From the NCBI GenBank assembly GCA_021234155.1, contig JAJEKV010000051.1, positions 8,700,105-8,764,104 on the forward strand: a DNA stretch of 64,000 bases, in the 5' to 3' direction. Positions 54,880-64,000 of this stretch are shown here, in pieces. Position numbers and translations under genes: made by a program. Position 1 is the first letter of the stretch, and each line of letters begins with the position of its first letter. Source of the stretch: Isoetes taiwanensis. Taxonomy: Eukaryota; Streptophyta; Lycopodiopsida; Isoetales; Isoetaceae. The notes below the pieces were generated by a model that saw nothing but the letters and a program-made list of their open reading frames with translations, had not been told where the DNA came from and ran no database searches.

Positions 54880-55680
54880 TGTAGGCATAAAGGTGGCCTC
54901 AGTAAGGATAGAAATGCTTAGGGAAATTAGGCATATACTCATTAATCAAATATGTGCACAGACCGACCCGGGTAGGCATATGCAAACTGATGAGCGAATT
55001 AGTCCTATATATTTTGTAAGTAATTGAACATGTAATCTGCAATTCATCCTATTATTGCCCCCATCATTTATACTTATCAAATGTTTCTTCCATAATTTCT
55101 TTTGACCTAGATGGTATATCGTTGATAGGGAGGACGACGAAGATGAAGGTGAAGGTAAGTATATTTTTTTATACGCTTTACCCTCTAATTAGGTATGTAG
55201 GTTTATGCATGGAGTTTTGTTGTGTAGAGGAAAGAGACGAGTCTAGAGAAGATAGGAGGAGGACTCAATGAGGTAGGCGCAATGGTGCCAATGCCTCGGA
55301 TAGCCATCCTCCACCTGTCACAACAGCAACAGGTTTGGGTACTAAGAGTTTTTTTATGGTTTGTTTTTTGCATGATATTTGTGGTTTCTGCAGCTCCTCC
55401 GCAGCTCCCTGCCTTCCTCGCAAACATGTCTCCTGCTGAGAGAGAACAAGTGCAAATATACTTTGCCTACACTGGCTCCGGCTATGCAACCTCCCCCAAA
55501 ATTTTCATTTCCTATGTCCCATCGACGTAGTGTTGACTATGGCTTTGGCTATCGGCCTCCACGTGCTCACAAGAATATCGAGGCGGGTAGACATAGTATG
55601 GACTCTCGCCCTAGGCATATGACAGGGATAGACTTTTGTGGTGCAAGGAACTTAGAGGGAGATTTCAACAGGTAAATATA
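54880..55680 (+). CDS. Possible multi-exon gene or transposon gene, unidentified
   Basis: Several exon-like blocks with consensus borders lie in order. A TTTGTAG acceptor at about 54884 is followed by IEMLREIRHILINQICAQTD and a GTAAGT donor near 55017. A short acidic exon (VDREDDEDEGEG) follows with a GTAAGT donor near 55154. A block at about 55227-55332 (EERDESREDRRR) holds one stop, and a final block from about 55393 carries LPAFLANMSPAEREQVQIYF or, in another frame, HRRSVDYGFGYRPPRAHKN. Upstream, 54310-54480 and 54750-54870 are diverged duplicates. I do not recognise the protein. The arrangement could be the C-terminus of a plant DNA-transposon protein. Confidence 0.3.
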
Positions 55681-55804
55681 CCACTAGGCACTAGACACTT
55701 CTTTGGTTGCAGTATGTTAAATATGCTCATTCTCAAAACTTAGTGCCTCTAACTTGCAAGGTGTCAGAGTTACTGGCCATTTTTGGGCGTAATGGGGATG
55801 CACC

Positions 55805-56486
55805 TATGATGGGGAAAGTCCTAGGCATGCCAATTTTGCCGATACAAATTTTAATTTTACCGGTACAAAGAAAAAGGAATTGGTCCTATAACAAGCCGGT
55901 ACATTCCAAGATCAATAGGAAATTAGCTAGTACAATTGAATTTTGATAGGAAAATTGCCAGTACATGCAAAAATTTGTAGGAAAAAAAAAAATCTTTATT
56001 CCTATCTTACCTTAGATTATTTATCATTATGCAATATATGCAACCTATACATCCTTTAATTTTTACAACAAATAAAAAAATTTGGCAAATAATATTAGTT
56101 GCTATTTTGGTCGTTCATTGTTGGACAACCTTTTATAATGTAGGGCGGGCCTGTGTGGCAGCAACCCGCAGCCTAAATACATGCCGAATTGCCAATCAGG
56201 AAAAGGGTCCTCAGCTCCCTTAATTTCGCTCCCTTTCTTGATTTCCCTCCACTGACTGAATGCCCCCTTAATTTTGTACAGCAGAGAAGAGTGGAAAAAC
56301 GGAACATCAGAAACACTGATTACAGAGCAACAAGAGCAGATCGTCCTATATGTTTTGCTTTTTTGTAGGAAAATTTCCGATACAATAAAATTTTTCTAGG
56401 AAATTGCCTATATGATTTTTGGATTGTCTATAGAATTTTAAGTTTGTAGGAATATTTCTTGTACCACTAAAAACTTTCCCCACCAT
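55805..56486. mobile_element. Mutator-like MITE (10-bp TSD)
   Basis: GGGATGCACC occurs at 55795-55804 and 56487-56496 as a direct repeat bracketing the element, in the 9-11-bp range of Mutator-like target duplications. The ends are inverted (left TATGATGGGGAAAGTCCTAG; right end reverse complement ATGGTGGGGAAAGTTTTTAG). Subterminal zones on both sides repeat TAGGAAAATT and CCGRTACAA motifs. The interior has no transposase. It ends 192 bp upstream of the start codon of the Rho_N gene. Confidence 0.7.
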
Positions 56487-56678
56487 GGGATGCACCCTGA
56501 GCTATGGTGCCAGAACGCGCATTGTGAACAATAGGCTGAGCAAGCACGTGGATTTTACACGTGGAATTTTGGGCATGCCAGCTGGAGTTTTGCAAAATGA
56601 ATATGAAAGCATATCGAAAATTTAGGAAAGAGTCCTTTTACTGGACGGACCCGTTATCGGCAATTACATTATCCAGCT

Positions 56679-58815
56679 ATGGCGTCGGCATCGACCTTGG
56701 CGGTGTTTGGGCCCTCTCTTTCCACTACCAAAACGCTAGTTTTCCTCCAAGGCGGGCCACTAACTCACGAAGTGGTATGCATATCTATACCCAAGCCCAT
56801 GAAGCTCCAGAATAGCAGGAGGGCAGAACGTGTCTTGTCCATCGGCAATGACGACATCAGCTCCGAAATTACTTCTTTCCATGGTAACTTCTTAACCCAT
56901 GTATTGCTTGGTTTCTGCTTGTGGTTCTCTGTAATGTTTTATAAAACCGTGGCCCTTGAAAAGCACCAGCCACTTTGCTTGGGTTGCTTTATGTTGAGTG
57001 CTTCGATAAGTGGCCTGATATTCATGGTTTTGGGGGAAGGGGTTGGTGGTCCAGATGTAGGCGACAGAAATGATGGCAAATTCTCCTTCAGCTGGCTTGT
57101 TGAGAGGCTATTTGACTGGGAAAAAGGTACCCTTCTTCGGGCTTGGCACCTAGCAGCTGAACGATGGCAGAAGTTTCTTCATGGTACTCCACATATTTGT
57201 CCGTGTTTTTGGCAAATGCAAGTCATTAGTCTTATTTTCTTTGATCTCTCTAGGAAGTTCGTGTTGCAGCAGTAGATAATATCTTTTTGTCCACACAAGT
57301 ATATCTAGCCTTTATAGCTTCAAGAACTTGCAACAATAGGCTTAAAGGCGCTAAACAGGTTCCAGATGGCAATTACAAATTTACAAGCCAGGGGCTTAAA
57401 ACTTTGAATGAACACTTTTTAAGTTCACCTCTTCCATGACTCTGCTTCTTGCTGTGCATTCGAGCACTTGCCTCACACACCTGATTTCTAAACTTTTACA
57501 TGATTTTGTGTTCATTAAGCTCTAGGAAAATGCATGTCAACTGAGGTATCAACTTTCATGCAGCTTTTGGAAACTGGCAGAGCTTGCAGATGGAAGTCTT
57601 CTCTTTGCGTTTGGAGGCTCGTCAGAAGGCCAGGACCTTGGAGATTCGGTGCAAAGTTCTCCAGGAGCACAACCATTCAAAAGACCTAGAAGACTACCTT
57701 CAGATTTCAAGAAGCAACTGCCTTATGCTTTTTTGAAGAAACATCGGGAGAACGATCATGAGAGGAAGGTTGTTGGAAAGATTGTGTCTTTTTCTAGAAA
57801 AGGATATCCTTGCCGCAGACCTTCAACCTTTGTTAAAAGGTCTCCAATACCTTATTTGACTGCGAAGAGAGCCCATCAAATGCATGTCTCATCCATTTTG
57901 GGGCATTTACAAATGCAGGAGCCTGTGGAAGGGGATATAAAAAACTTTGCTTTGCTGGAGCCCAGTATAGCAGTTGAAGGGCTTGTGCATTCCCTAGAGA
58001 ATGACGCTGATAAACGCATGGAATACATTGTACAAGGGTCAAAACGGTCTATCGCCCAGGAAACCCAAGCACTTGAGGCTGAGACTCTAAATGCAATTTT
58101 GATATCAACTGATAATGGAAGGTTTACAGCTCAGGAACCCCAAGTGACTGCAGCTGAAATAGAACATGAAGTTTTTCTGTCAACTGATAAAGTGCAGGAG
58201 CCGAACTTTAACAGTGCACCCAAACCAGGTAACAAAGTTTCTGAAGTTAAATCACCTGCTAGCAAGCGGAGGTCTTCTGCAAAAAAGACTTCAACTTTTC
58301 CTCCAAAGAATCTGAAGTCCGATGCTCCTTTGCCTCCAAGATTTCCTTCCAAATTCTTGAGAAAGTCTCCAATTCCTTCGTTAACACTTCCAAGGCTACG
58401 ATCTTCTGAGATTGTTGAAATTAAGGAAGGGGAAGTAGAAAATCAGACTCCAAAAGTATCCAAGAAGGTGCAGCGTTCAACTTCCACTTTTATCAGAAAA
58501 TCACCTATTCCAGGTGCTGCAAGAAAAGCTTTTAGAGGACAGAAGAGCAAACTGTTATCTAAACCAGAATCTGCTCCAGATAAAAATGTGCATGCCAAAT
58601 CAAGTGCACAAGATTCCAATCATGTTGAGGTGCAAAACGGGACAGAAAGCCAAAATGATGACTCTAGATATTTAACAAATAAAATTACATTCGCGGACCT
58701 GTCTACATACACATTGCAGAAGCTAAAAAGCATTGCAAAGGAGAAGGGTGCTAAAGGTTACTCAAAACTGAAGAAAGGCGAGCTCATTGATCTACTTAAA
58801 AATTTAGGAGTTTGA
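56679..58815 (+). CDS. Rho_N/SAP-like domain protein, probably plastid-targeted (RHON1/BP-73-like)
   Basis: Exon 1 (56679-56883, GTAACT donor) starts MASASTLAVFGPSLSTTKT, rich in Ser/Thr/Ala with few acidic residues, like a chloroplast transit peptide. The last exon begins after the CATGCAG acceptor at 57563, and its frame runs to the stop at 58815. It ends in a Rho_N domain (FADLSTYTLQKLKSIAKEKG then YSKLKKGELIDLLKNLGV), as in RHON1/BP-73-type RNA-binding proteins that act in plastid RNA processing or transcription termination. The middle is basic and low-complexity. It holds three copies of a motif of form [ST/SK]F[VLI][KR][KR]SPIP, at 57820-57858, 58339-58380 and 58483-58515. Exon 1 and the last exon are not phase-compatible, so at least one small exon is missing from this model; the stretch before the GTACCC donor at 57127 (GDRNDGKFSFSWLVERLFDW) is a candidate. 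The reading frame is intact, which makes this the best functional gene here. Confidence 0.65.
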
Positions 58816-59680
58816 ATTCTGCTGTGAAATCTTATTTGTAATGTCAACAAATGTCCATTGTTTTGATGTTCAGTTATGATGGAGAGCTAAATTGTTTTAT
58901 TGAGTACCTGGTAGTTTGTCATTGTTCCAGTAAAAAAATGTTTCACCTCTACCAGATGGAGAGCAGATGGAGAGTTGTCATTATTATTCCAGTAAAACAT
59001 TGTGTTTCACATTTACAATGCGTCTTCGCCATGGCATTATTGCCATTCGACATTGTTGTCCCTCTTTTATGTCTAAGTGAGCTATTCTTTTTGACAACCA
59101 TTAGATGTAACAATAAACCTACAATATTTCATTTATAAGTTTGGCTATATGTGTTAATGTTTCTTCCTGTGCATTAGATGGAGGTACAATCTTGAGAATA
59201 TGCCAAATCAAGGGTGTCAGATTTTACATCTCATACCCCTGTATATCAACACGCTCCCCGTATGCTTTACATACATACGCCAAACAATGCATACAGAATA
59301 AAAAACAATACCAACTAAGGTCTCACATCCCCAAAGCAACTGAAAGTCAAAGTAACAGAAACTATAAATTCTCTTCTTATACATATGACTACATGTGGAG
59401 ACCCACATCACACAAACAATTGCACCACATAAAGACATTCTTAACAACGAAACACATGTGAACTCCAAGTTACACATGAAAACCACAAGTTTTTACATTG
59501 ATAGAACACAGAGGCAGCCTCACAAAAGAAGCCCAAAGTAGGCGCTTCATAGGCAAGCAGCCTATACACAAGATAGACCAACCATAATCTGAACACCAAC
59601 AACGAGCTCAAACAGATTTACACGGCTTACCATATCCAGGAAGCACACCATCCCTGCAAAACCTGCCAAACCATCAAGCA
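58816..59680. other. 3' flank of the Rho_N gene; no other gene seen
   Basis: Short open frames only. A local duplication of AGATGGAGAG and of TTCCAGTAAAA is visible near 58925-59000. Confidence 0.35.
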
Positions 59681-59682
59681 TT

Positions 59683-60209
59683 TCAACTACTCCAACTGTA
59701 CAACTCCACCTCGCCTCGCCCCTCAAACAGCCATATCTCCCACACAGTAGCAATTGGAACAACAGCCCCACAGCCGATGTACTTTCCAAGAAAGTCCATG
59801 GATGCAACAAATGATTGATGCGTCTCTACCGTCTCCAGCACAGAGAACACAGACTCCAGAAGAAATCGTTCCGCAATCAAGCAATCGAATAGCACAACTG
59901 ACGAGCCCTCAATCAATCCACACGCCACAAAACTGGAATCATCGACATATTCCTTCTTGAATATACAGAAAAATTTCTTTGCTTGGCAAGCAAGCAACGT
60001 GCAAAATTCTGACACTGGCAGCCCCATCTGAAGCCCGAGTGTTGCTGCATGCTGCTCCCATAACACCAACAAATACAGACAAAACAACAAAATGCTGCTC
60101 CAAGAACACCCAACAAGGCAATCTTCAGTGCCTTGAGCCCTTCCACTTGATAAGAAGCGGAATCAGGTTCCTCCAAAGCACAGCAACAAACCCAAGGGAT
60201 CGAATACAT
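59683..60209 (-). CDS. Unidentified minus-strand open frames with hydrophobic segments
   Basis: A 135-residue frame (59683-60090) and an overlapping 98-residue frame (59913-60209) contain hydrophobic Cys-rich stretches (LLGVLGAAFCCFVCICWCYG) and a segment FCIFKKEYVDDSSFVACGLI. On the minus strand, sequence further on reads like a transcript 3' end (TTCTATCAATGTAAAA near 59505). No domain is recognised and the coding case is weak. It may be part of an unclassified repeat with a processed 3' end. Confidence 0.2.
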
Positions 60210-61164
60210 CAGGCATCCCCTGCATCAGCAAATCGCTTCGAAGACCAAGATCTCCACACCCGGCAAGCCGCCAGACGCCGAAGATGCCATCGCCAGCCAC
60301 CATTTCTACAAGGCTCCAGCTGTCCGGGCGCCTACATCGGGCTGTTTTTAGCAGCCCCGTGAAGAGAGGGCATGCTATTTAAGACCGTGCACAACATACA
60401 GATAGAAAAATCGGAGTCTCCTCAGACCATACAAAAACAAAAAACGAAGCCCCCTTTTCCCGGCCCACCTACTCCAAAATCTTAGAAATCAGATATTTTG
60501 GGGACGTAATGCGGGGGGCTTTTCTTGCATGGCTGGGACTATGATTCTTGGTACGTATTGCATGCAAAATCGTATGTCTTGCCATATTATTTGAGCAGCT
60601 TAATTGCACTTAAAGATCGTATTCTATTTATGTGTATTTTGGATGGCTTTTTGTGTGCAATAGTTCTAAAAAGGAAAGACTGGATAAGGGCAGACATTTG
60701 GGCTTTCATGCCGAAAGGGTCGGGCGTGCTCCAGCTCTGGATGTTGGGTGTTGGTAGCTATAGACGAGTTCCAAGGGGTTGTTCTTCCCCTCACTATCAA
60801 TTTTAAAGAAGTGCTGGGAGAACCAGAGTTTTTTTTTTTCTGAACCAACATGTGAGGCCGCTTTAGGTCTGTTTTTGTCGCCCGTATGATTCTGGCGAGA
60901 TCAAGAACTCTGATGAGGCCATTGGGGCATCTGTGGGATGGTATGAGATGGCTCTCTTGGTCTCGCTTTAAGAGCAGGATACATAATGCGAAGGAGGGAA
61001 ATAGGAAGATCTTTTCTGAAATTCGTACTACTTTAGATGTCCTCTCAGGAAAGGATGGCCCAAGTGACTGATGGAGCTGTAAGCAAGAAAAGAAGTATGT
61101 TGTCAGCACTCTCTACCGCCTTCTTTGTCCAAGCTCCCCTCAAAAATCAGCTGACAGGCAAATT

Positions 61165-61370
61165 TTTGGGTGAAAATTACCTAAACATGACTTAAAAAAA
61201 CTTGCCCTATAATCTTAAGTAATTTCAAGGTCCTGAAGGTTATGTATCCAGGAATGACCTACTGCTTCAAATTCTGGAGTCGCCGCCAGGTTTCTTCCAG
61301 AAACCTTCTGCTCGCGTATGTTCCCATACGTGATCTTCAGGACCTTGAAATTACGCATGCCACGTCGGCA
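61165..61370. repeat. Hairpin repeat unit, copy 1
   Basis: About 110 bp (61165-61276, including CTTGCCCTATAATCTTAAGT and AATTTCAAGGTCCTGAAG) recurs at about 62291-62405. In copy 1 the TTTCAAGGTCCTGAAG segment is also present inverted at 61335-61354, so the block can fold back on itself. Confidence 0.7.
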
Positions 61371-62290
61371 GGGGCATTTTTCTTCGAAGCTCCGGTCCAG
61401 CGAGACCTTCGCCTGGAGCTTCTTTTGAGGCGCCAGGTCGTCCGAGTGCATTTTCGATTGGACGAGCTTCCTGGAGACGCTAGGAGACGATCTTCCAGTG
61501 AGGTACTTCTTGTCCAAATCTTTTGTGTCTTCGTCTGGTTTTTTGAGATTTTTTTGTTCTAATGCTGTTCTTGTTGCATTTGCAGATCCTTCTTGCAGCT
61601 TGTATTTGTTTGGTGGCTTTCGAGGTTATGAAGGTTATGGATTCGAGGTTATGGAGTCTTTGTGACTCGTTTTAGATTTAAGGTCTCAGGTTGTATGGCA
61701 TTCTTTTGCCAGTTCGCTCTGTAAACTAGAAGATGGGTCTCATTTTTTAAAAAATCAGAAGATGCGTCTTATTTTCTTACTTCTAAAAGCACATGTGGAT
61801 GCATGTCTAAAAAGATCTGTGAATGCCCTGCCGAAATGAAATAGACTGGAATCCAATTGGCACCCAACTCATTTTCAAGCTCTGCATGCAGTTTCTGGCA
61901 GCCTTCGAATTCTCAGATTTCTGAGTTTTCAACTTCTCAGGTTCTCAGTTTTCAAGCTCTGCTTTCGGTTTAGAGCAGTTTTTAAGGTTCTCAGTTTTCA
62001 AGCTCTGCTTTCGGTTTTTAGAGTAGTTTTCGGCATTCTTTCGGGTTTGAGAAGGTGCAGCGGCAATGGAGGTCTCCCCTCTGTCTAAGCTCTAAGATCT
62101 GGCTGTGGTTATGGCAAGGACTCTTTAAGCTCTGGCTATGGCCCTACTTTGGTTAATACCAATGAGTTGTAAATCAATGTTTTATATATTAATGCTATGA
62201 AATTTTCTGTATTCTGATGTTCTAAAATTTTATTGTTTACCTTGATTGACTGTGGTGGCGGCGGCGCCACCAGAGCGCTGCCTGAAATTT

Positions 62291-62480
62291 TTGTGTGAAA
62301 ATCACCTAAAAATGACTTAAAAAAAACTTGCCCTATAATCTTAAGTAATTTCAAGGTCCTGAAGTTTACGTATATAGGAATGACCTGCTGCTTCAAATTC
62401 CAGGGTGTCAGCAATGACGACGAGAGCGCGTCGTCACTGTTTCCAGGAATTTGAAGCAGCAGGTCATTCCTGTAATGTGA
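62291..62480. repeat. Hairpin repeat unit, copy 2, with perfect 25-bp inverted repeat
   Basis: Direct partner of 61165-61276. Its right part forms a perfect 25-bp inverted repeat (62377-62401 with 62446-62470). The 44-nt loop contains a second inner stem (TGACGACG with CGTCGTCA). No coding role is evident. Confidence 0.8.
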
Positions 62481-62689
62481 ATGGAAGGTAAAAACAATTC
62501 TGTCGGGTGAAATCAGACAGAACAGTGGGTAAAACAGGAAAATCAGGATGGCGAGTACTGGAATAGAGGAGTAGACTTTTGACATCAGAAAGTCTCCAAT
62601 ATTTGAGAGGGCTCGTTTGGCCTGCATTGCGTCCATGAGGAGGTCTAGAAGAACACCTGGAGTTTGCCAAAAGCGTAAGAAGGTAGAGG

Positions 62690-63446
62690 AAATTTCTTTT
62701 GCTGATGAGAAGCATTGTTAGCAGATCTGGACCATCAAATTCATCATACAAGAGGTCTGCAACGATGTTTTCTTTTATTACTGCGTTGCTCTTTTTGCTA
62801 TCCATGGTCAGAATGAGTTGTATCAATTGCTCATAACAGACTTCTTAGTTGCTGAAGAGAGTGGAAGTGAGTATGTGGAGTACATTGAGCGCTTGAGTAA
62901 GAATTATGATATGGATATGACGCATTATCAGAAAGAGCAATTTAGATTGCCATGCAGGTGTTTTGATTCTGATGTTGTGCTAACATATAAGCCGCTGGAG
63001 AGACATTTGGCAGAAGGGAAGCATAGTATTGTGAGATTCTGCTTCATGCAGCCTATCCAGAATCACAAGTCTGTTCAATGGTATAATTCAAAGAATAGGG
63101 TCAGTGCAAAGACACTTGCTTCATGGGTAAAATACATGTTATCTACTGTCGGGGTTGATCGGAAGTATTCTGGTAAGTTTGGACGTATGACTGTCATTTC
63201 TAGAATGATTCGAGCAGGGGTTCTAATGTCTGTTGGGATGCGCATAACGGGACAAAAAACAAGTGAAGCCTATAACAGGTAAATTCATTCTTATTTTTTT
63301 AGTTTAATTGTTTTTTTTTTTTTTTTTTTTTTTTTTATCTTTCTTTCCGTCCGTATGATAAGAACTTGAATGTGCAAGCAAAATGTGCAATGGATGTTGT
63401 AAGCAGGCCATTTGATGAAAATGGAGAGAGAAGAATTTATGATCAA
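62690..63446 (+). pseudogene. Crypton/DUF3504-type tyrosine recombinase domain, degenerate
   Basis: An open frame from 62818 to a GTAAAT donor at 63281 ends with VSAKTLASWVKYMLSTVGVD, then GRMTVISRMIRAGVLMSVGM and RITGQKTSEAYNR. This matches the C-terminal half of the DUF3504/ZMYM-like tyrosine recombinase fold related to Crypton transposons (pattern: L..MVK.....G....YTNHSLRAT..T.M..AGV....I..RTGH.S..A...Y). The R of the HSLR motif is kept, but its His aligns with Lys, and the TGH His is Gln (TGQ), so catalysis is doubtful. Upstream, frame-consistent sequence (QIWTIKFIIQEVCNDVFF, ..LYQLLI) resembles the N-terminal SAM-like segment but holds a TAG at 62718-62720. A further exon candidate at about 63366-63446 gives MNVQAKCAMDVVSRPFDENG. 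It could be a dead transposon or a decayed host gene derived from one. Confidence 0.6.
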
Positions 63447-63620
63447 AAGTCGTATTTAATTAAAGTGGGACTCATTCCATTCCCGTTTTTTTTCGGAACC
63501 CGGTTAATTTACATAAAAAGTAGCACCCCGACCCGAAAACTATCCTTAATTCGAATTTTTGAATAAAACTCTGAATCCGAGCTGTGCTGCAGTTTTCCCA
63601 GGTTCGCGAGTCGAGAACAA
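63447..63620 (+). repeat. Dispersed repeat, inverted partner of about 1165-1280
   Basis: Starts CGTATTTAATTAAAGTGGGA, continues CTCATTCCATTCCC, and includes GACCCGAAAACT and CCTTAATTCGAAT. The reverse complement matches about 110 bp at 1165-1280 with about 85-90% identity by eye. A palindrome-type CGCGAGTCGAGAA follows at 63605-63617. Confidence 0.7.
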
Positions 63621-64000
63621 AAACAATGCAACTGAAACAAAGGAAATTCATTAAAGTTTGAAACCAAAGATGTAGTTGAAAAAGAATTTTTATTAATAAA
63701 TTGAACAGATACAATGTATTTTACATCGGACGCAGAGACCATGGCGGTCTTCTTTGTCACTCTGATCACATCATCTTGGTAGGTGGTCCACCTTAGGGGA
63801 TTAACTTGTGGCGCTTCTTTATGCCGCCTGTAAGCCTTGGGGGCAACCTGAAGAGTGTGGAATGCCTCACGTGGAGGTGCCTCGAGCTACCGGCCGACCG
63901 TCCACCCGACTTCTCCACTCGCCTCCCAAAATTTCATCGAATATGCTCCTTCCCCAACCTCCGTGGATGTTATGCAATGCTTGCAATATGCCTTGAGCTT
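63621..64000. other. Window end, no recognised gene
   Basis: A plus-strand frame at 63808-63996 (MALLYAACKPWGQPEECGMP) runs close to the window edge without recognisable domains. Confidence 0.25.

Noticed and set aside
60666-61109. 147-residue minus-strand frame
   Set aside because: No recognisable domain, and part of it lies in a repeat-like region; too weak to call a gene.

Overview
The window is nuclear DNA of a land plant, most likely a fern. The evidence is spliceosomal introns, plant-type PPR remnants, a BRUTUS-type CHY/CTCHY/RING zinc-finger remnant, a chloroplast-type Rho_N protein, and dense nested retrotransposons with tRNA-iMet primer sites. The fern assignment rests mainly on the style of the PPR repeats and is inference. 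There are no operons, ribosome binding sites or CRISPR arrays.

Layout. 0-11 kb is a gene-poor island. It holds a foldback element (123-581), a hAT-like MITE with an 8-bp target duplication (2354-2965), an unidentified minus-strand gene (4684-5526), two decayed PPR pieces (6355-7745, about 8700-9026), a Ty1/copia RT scrap, and a broken BRUTUS-like gene (9981-10944). 11.1-23.0 kb is a tandem array of one LTR retroelement family. Six LTR copies of about 1.9-2.0 kb (the outer two truncated) alternate with five 0.29-0.30-kb internal domains holding only a primer site and a polypurine tract. A 4.48-kb higher-order period is visible.

23.0-42.5 kb is essentially one decayed Ty3/gypsy element on the minus strand (gag right, integrase left) split by four nested insertions: a 5'-truncated LINE, a gag-only LTR element (TSD AGGTG), a small non-autonomous LTR element on the minus strand (TSD ACTTG), and a 6.5-kb long-LTR element (TSD CCAGA) related to the array family.

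43.2-47.5 kb is repeat-rich: CGACGT-motif blocks, AAACATGCC minisatellites, a G-rich microsatellite, a 0.6-kb polypyrimidine run and tandem tRNA-like modules. Between the two minisatellite blocks lies a chimera of SNF2-ATPase and alpha-amylase exon fragments, which looks like transposon gene capture. 48-54.2 kb is AT-rich and almost non-coding, and a Helitron 3' terminus sits at 54165-54192.

54.8-63.5 kb has an unidentified exon cluster, a Mutator-like MITE directly upstream of the best intact gene (Rho_N protein, 56679-58815), hairpin-rich repeats, and a degenerate Crypton/DUF3504-type tyrosine recombinase domain (about 62700-63446).

Only the Rho_N gene and perhaps the 4684-5526 gene look like working cellular genes. 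All similarity calls are from motif recognition by eye; no database search was run.
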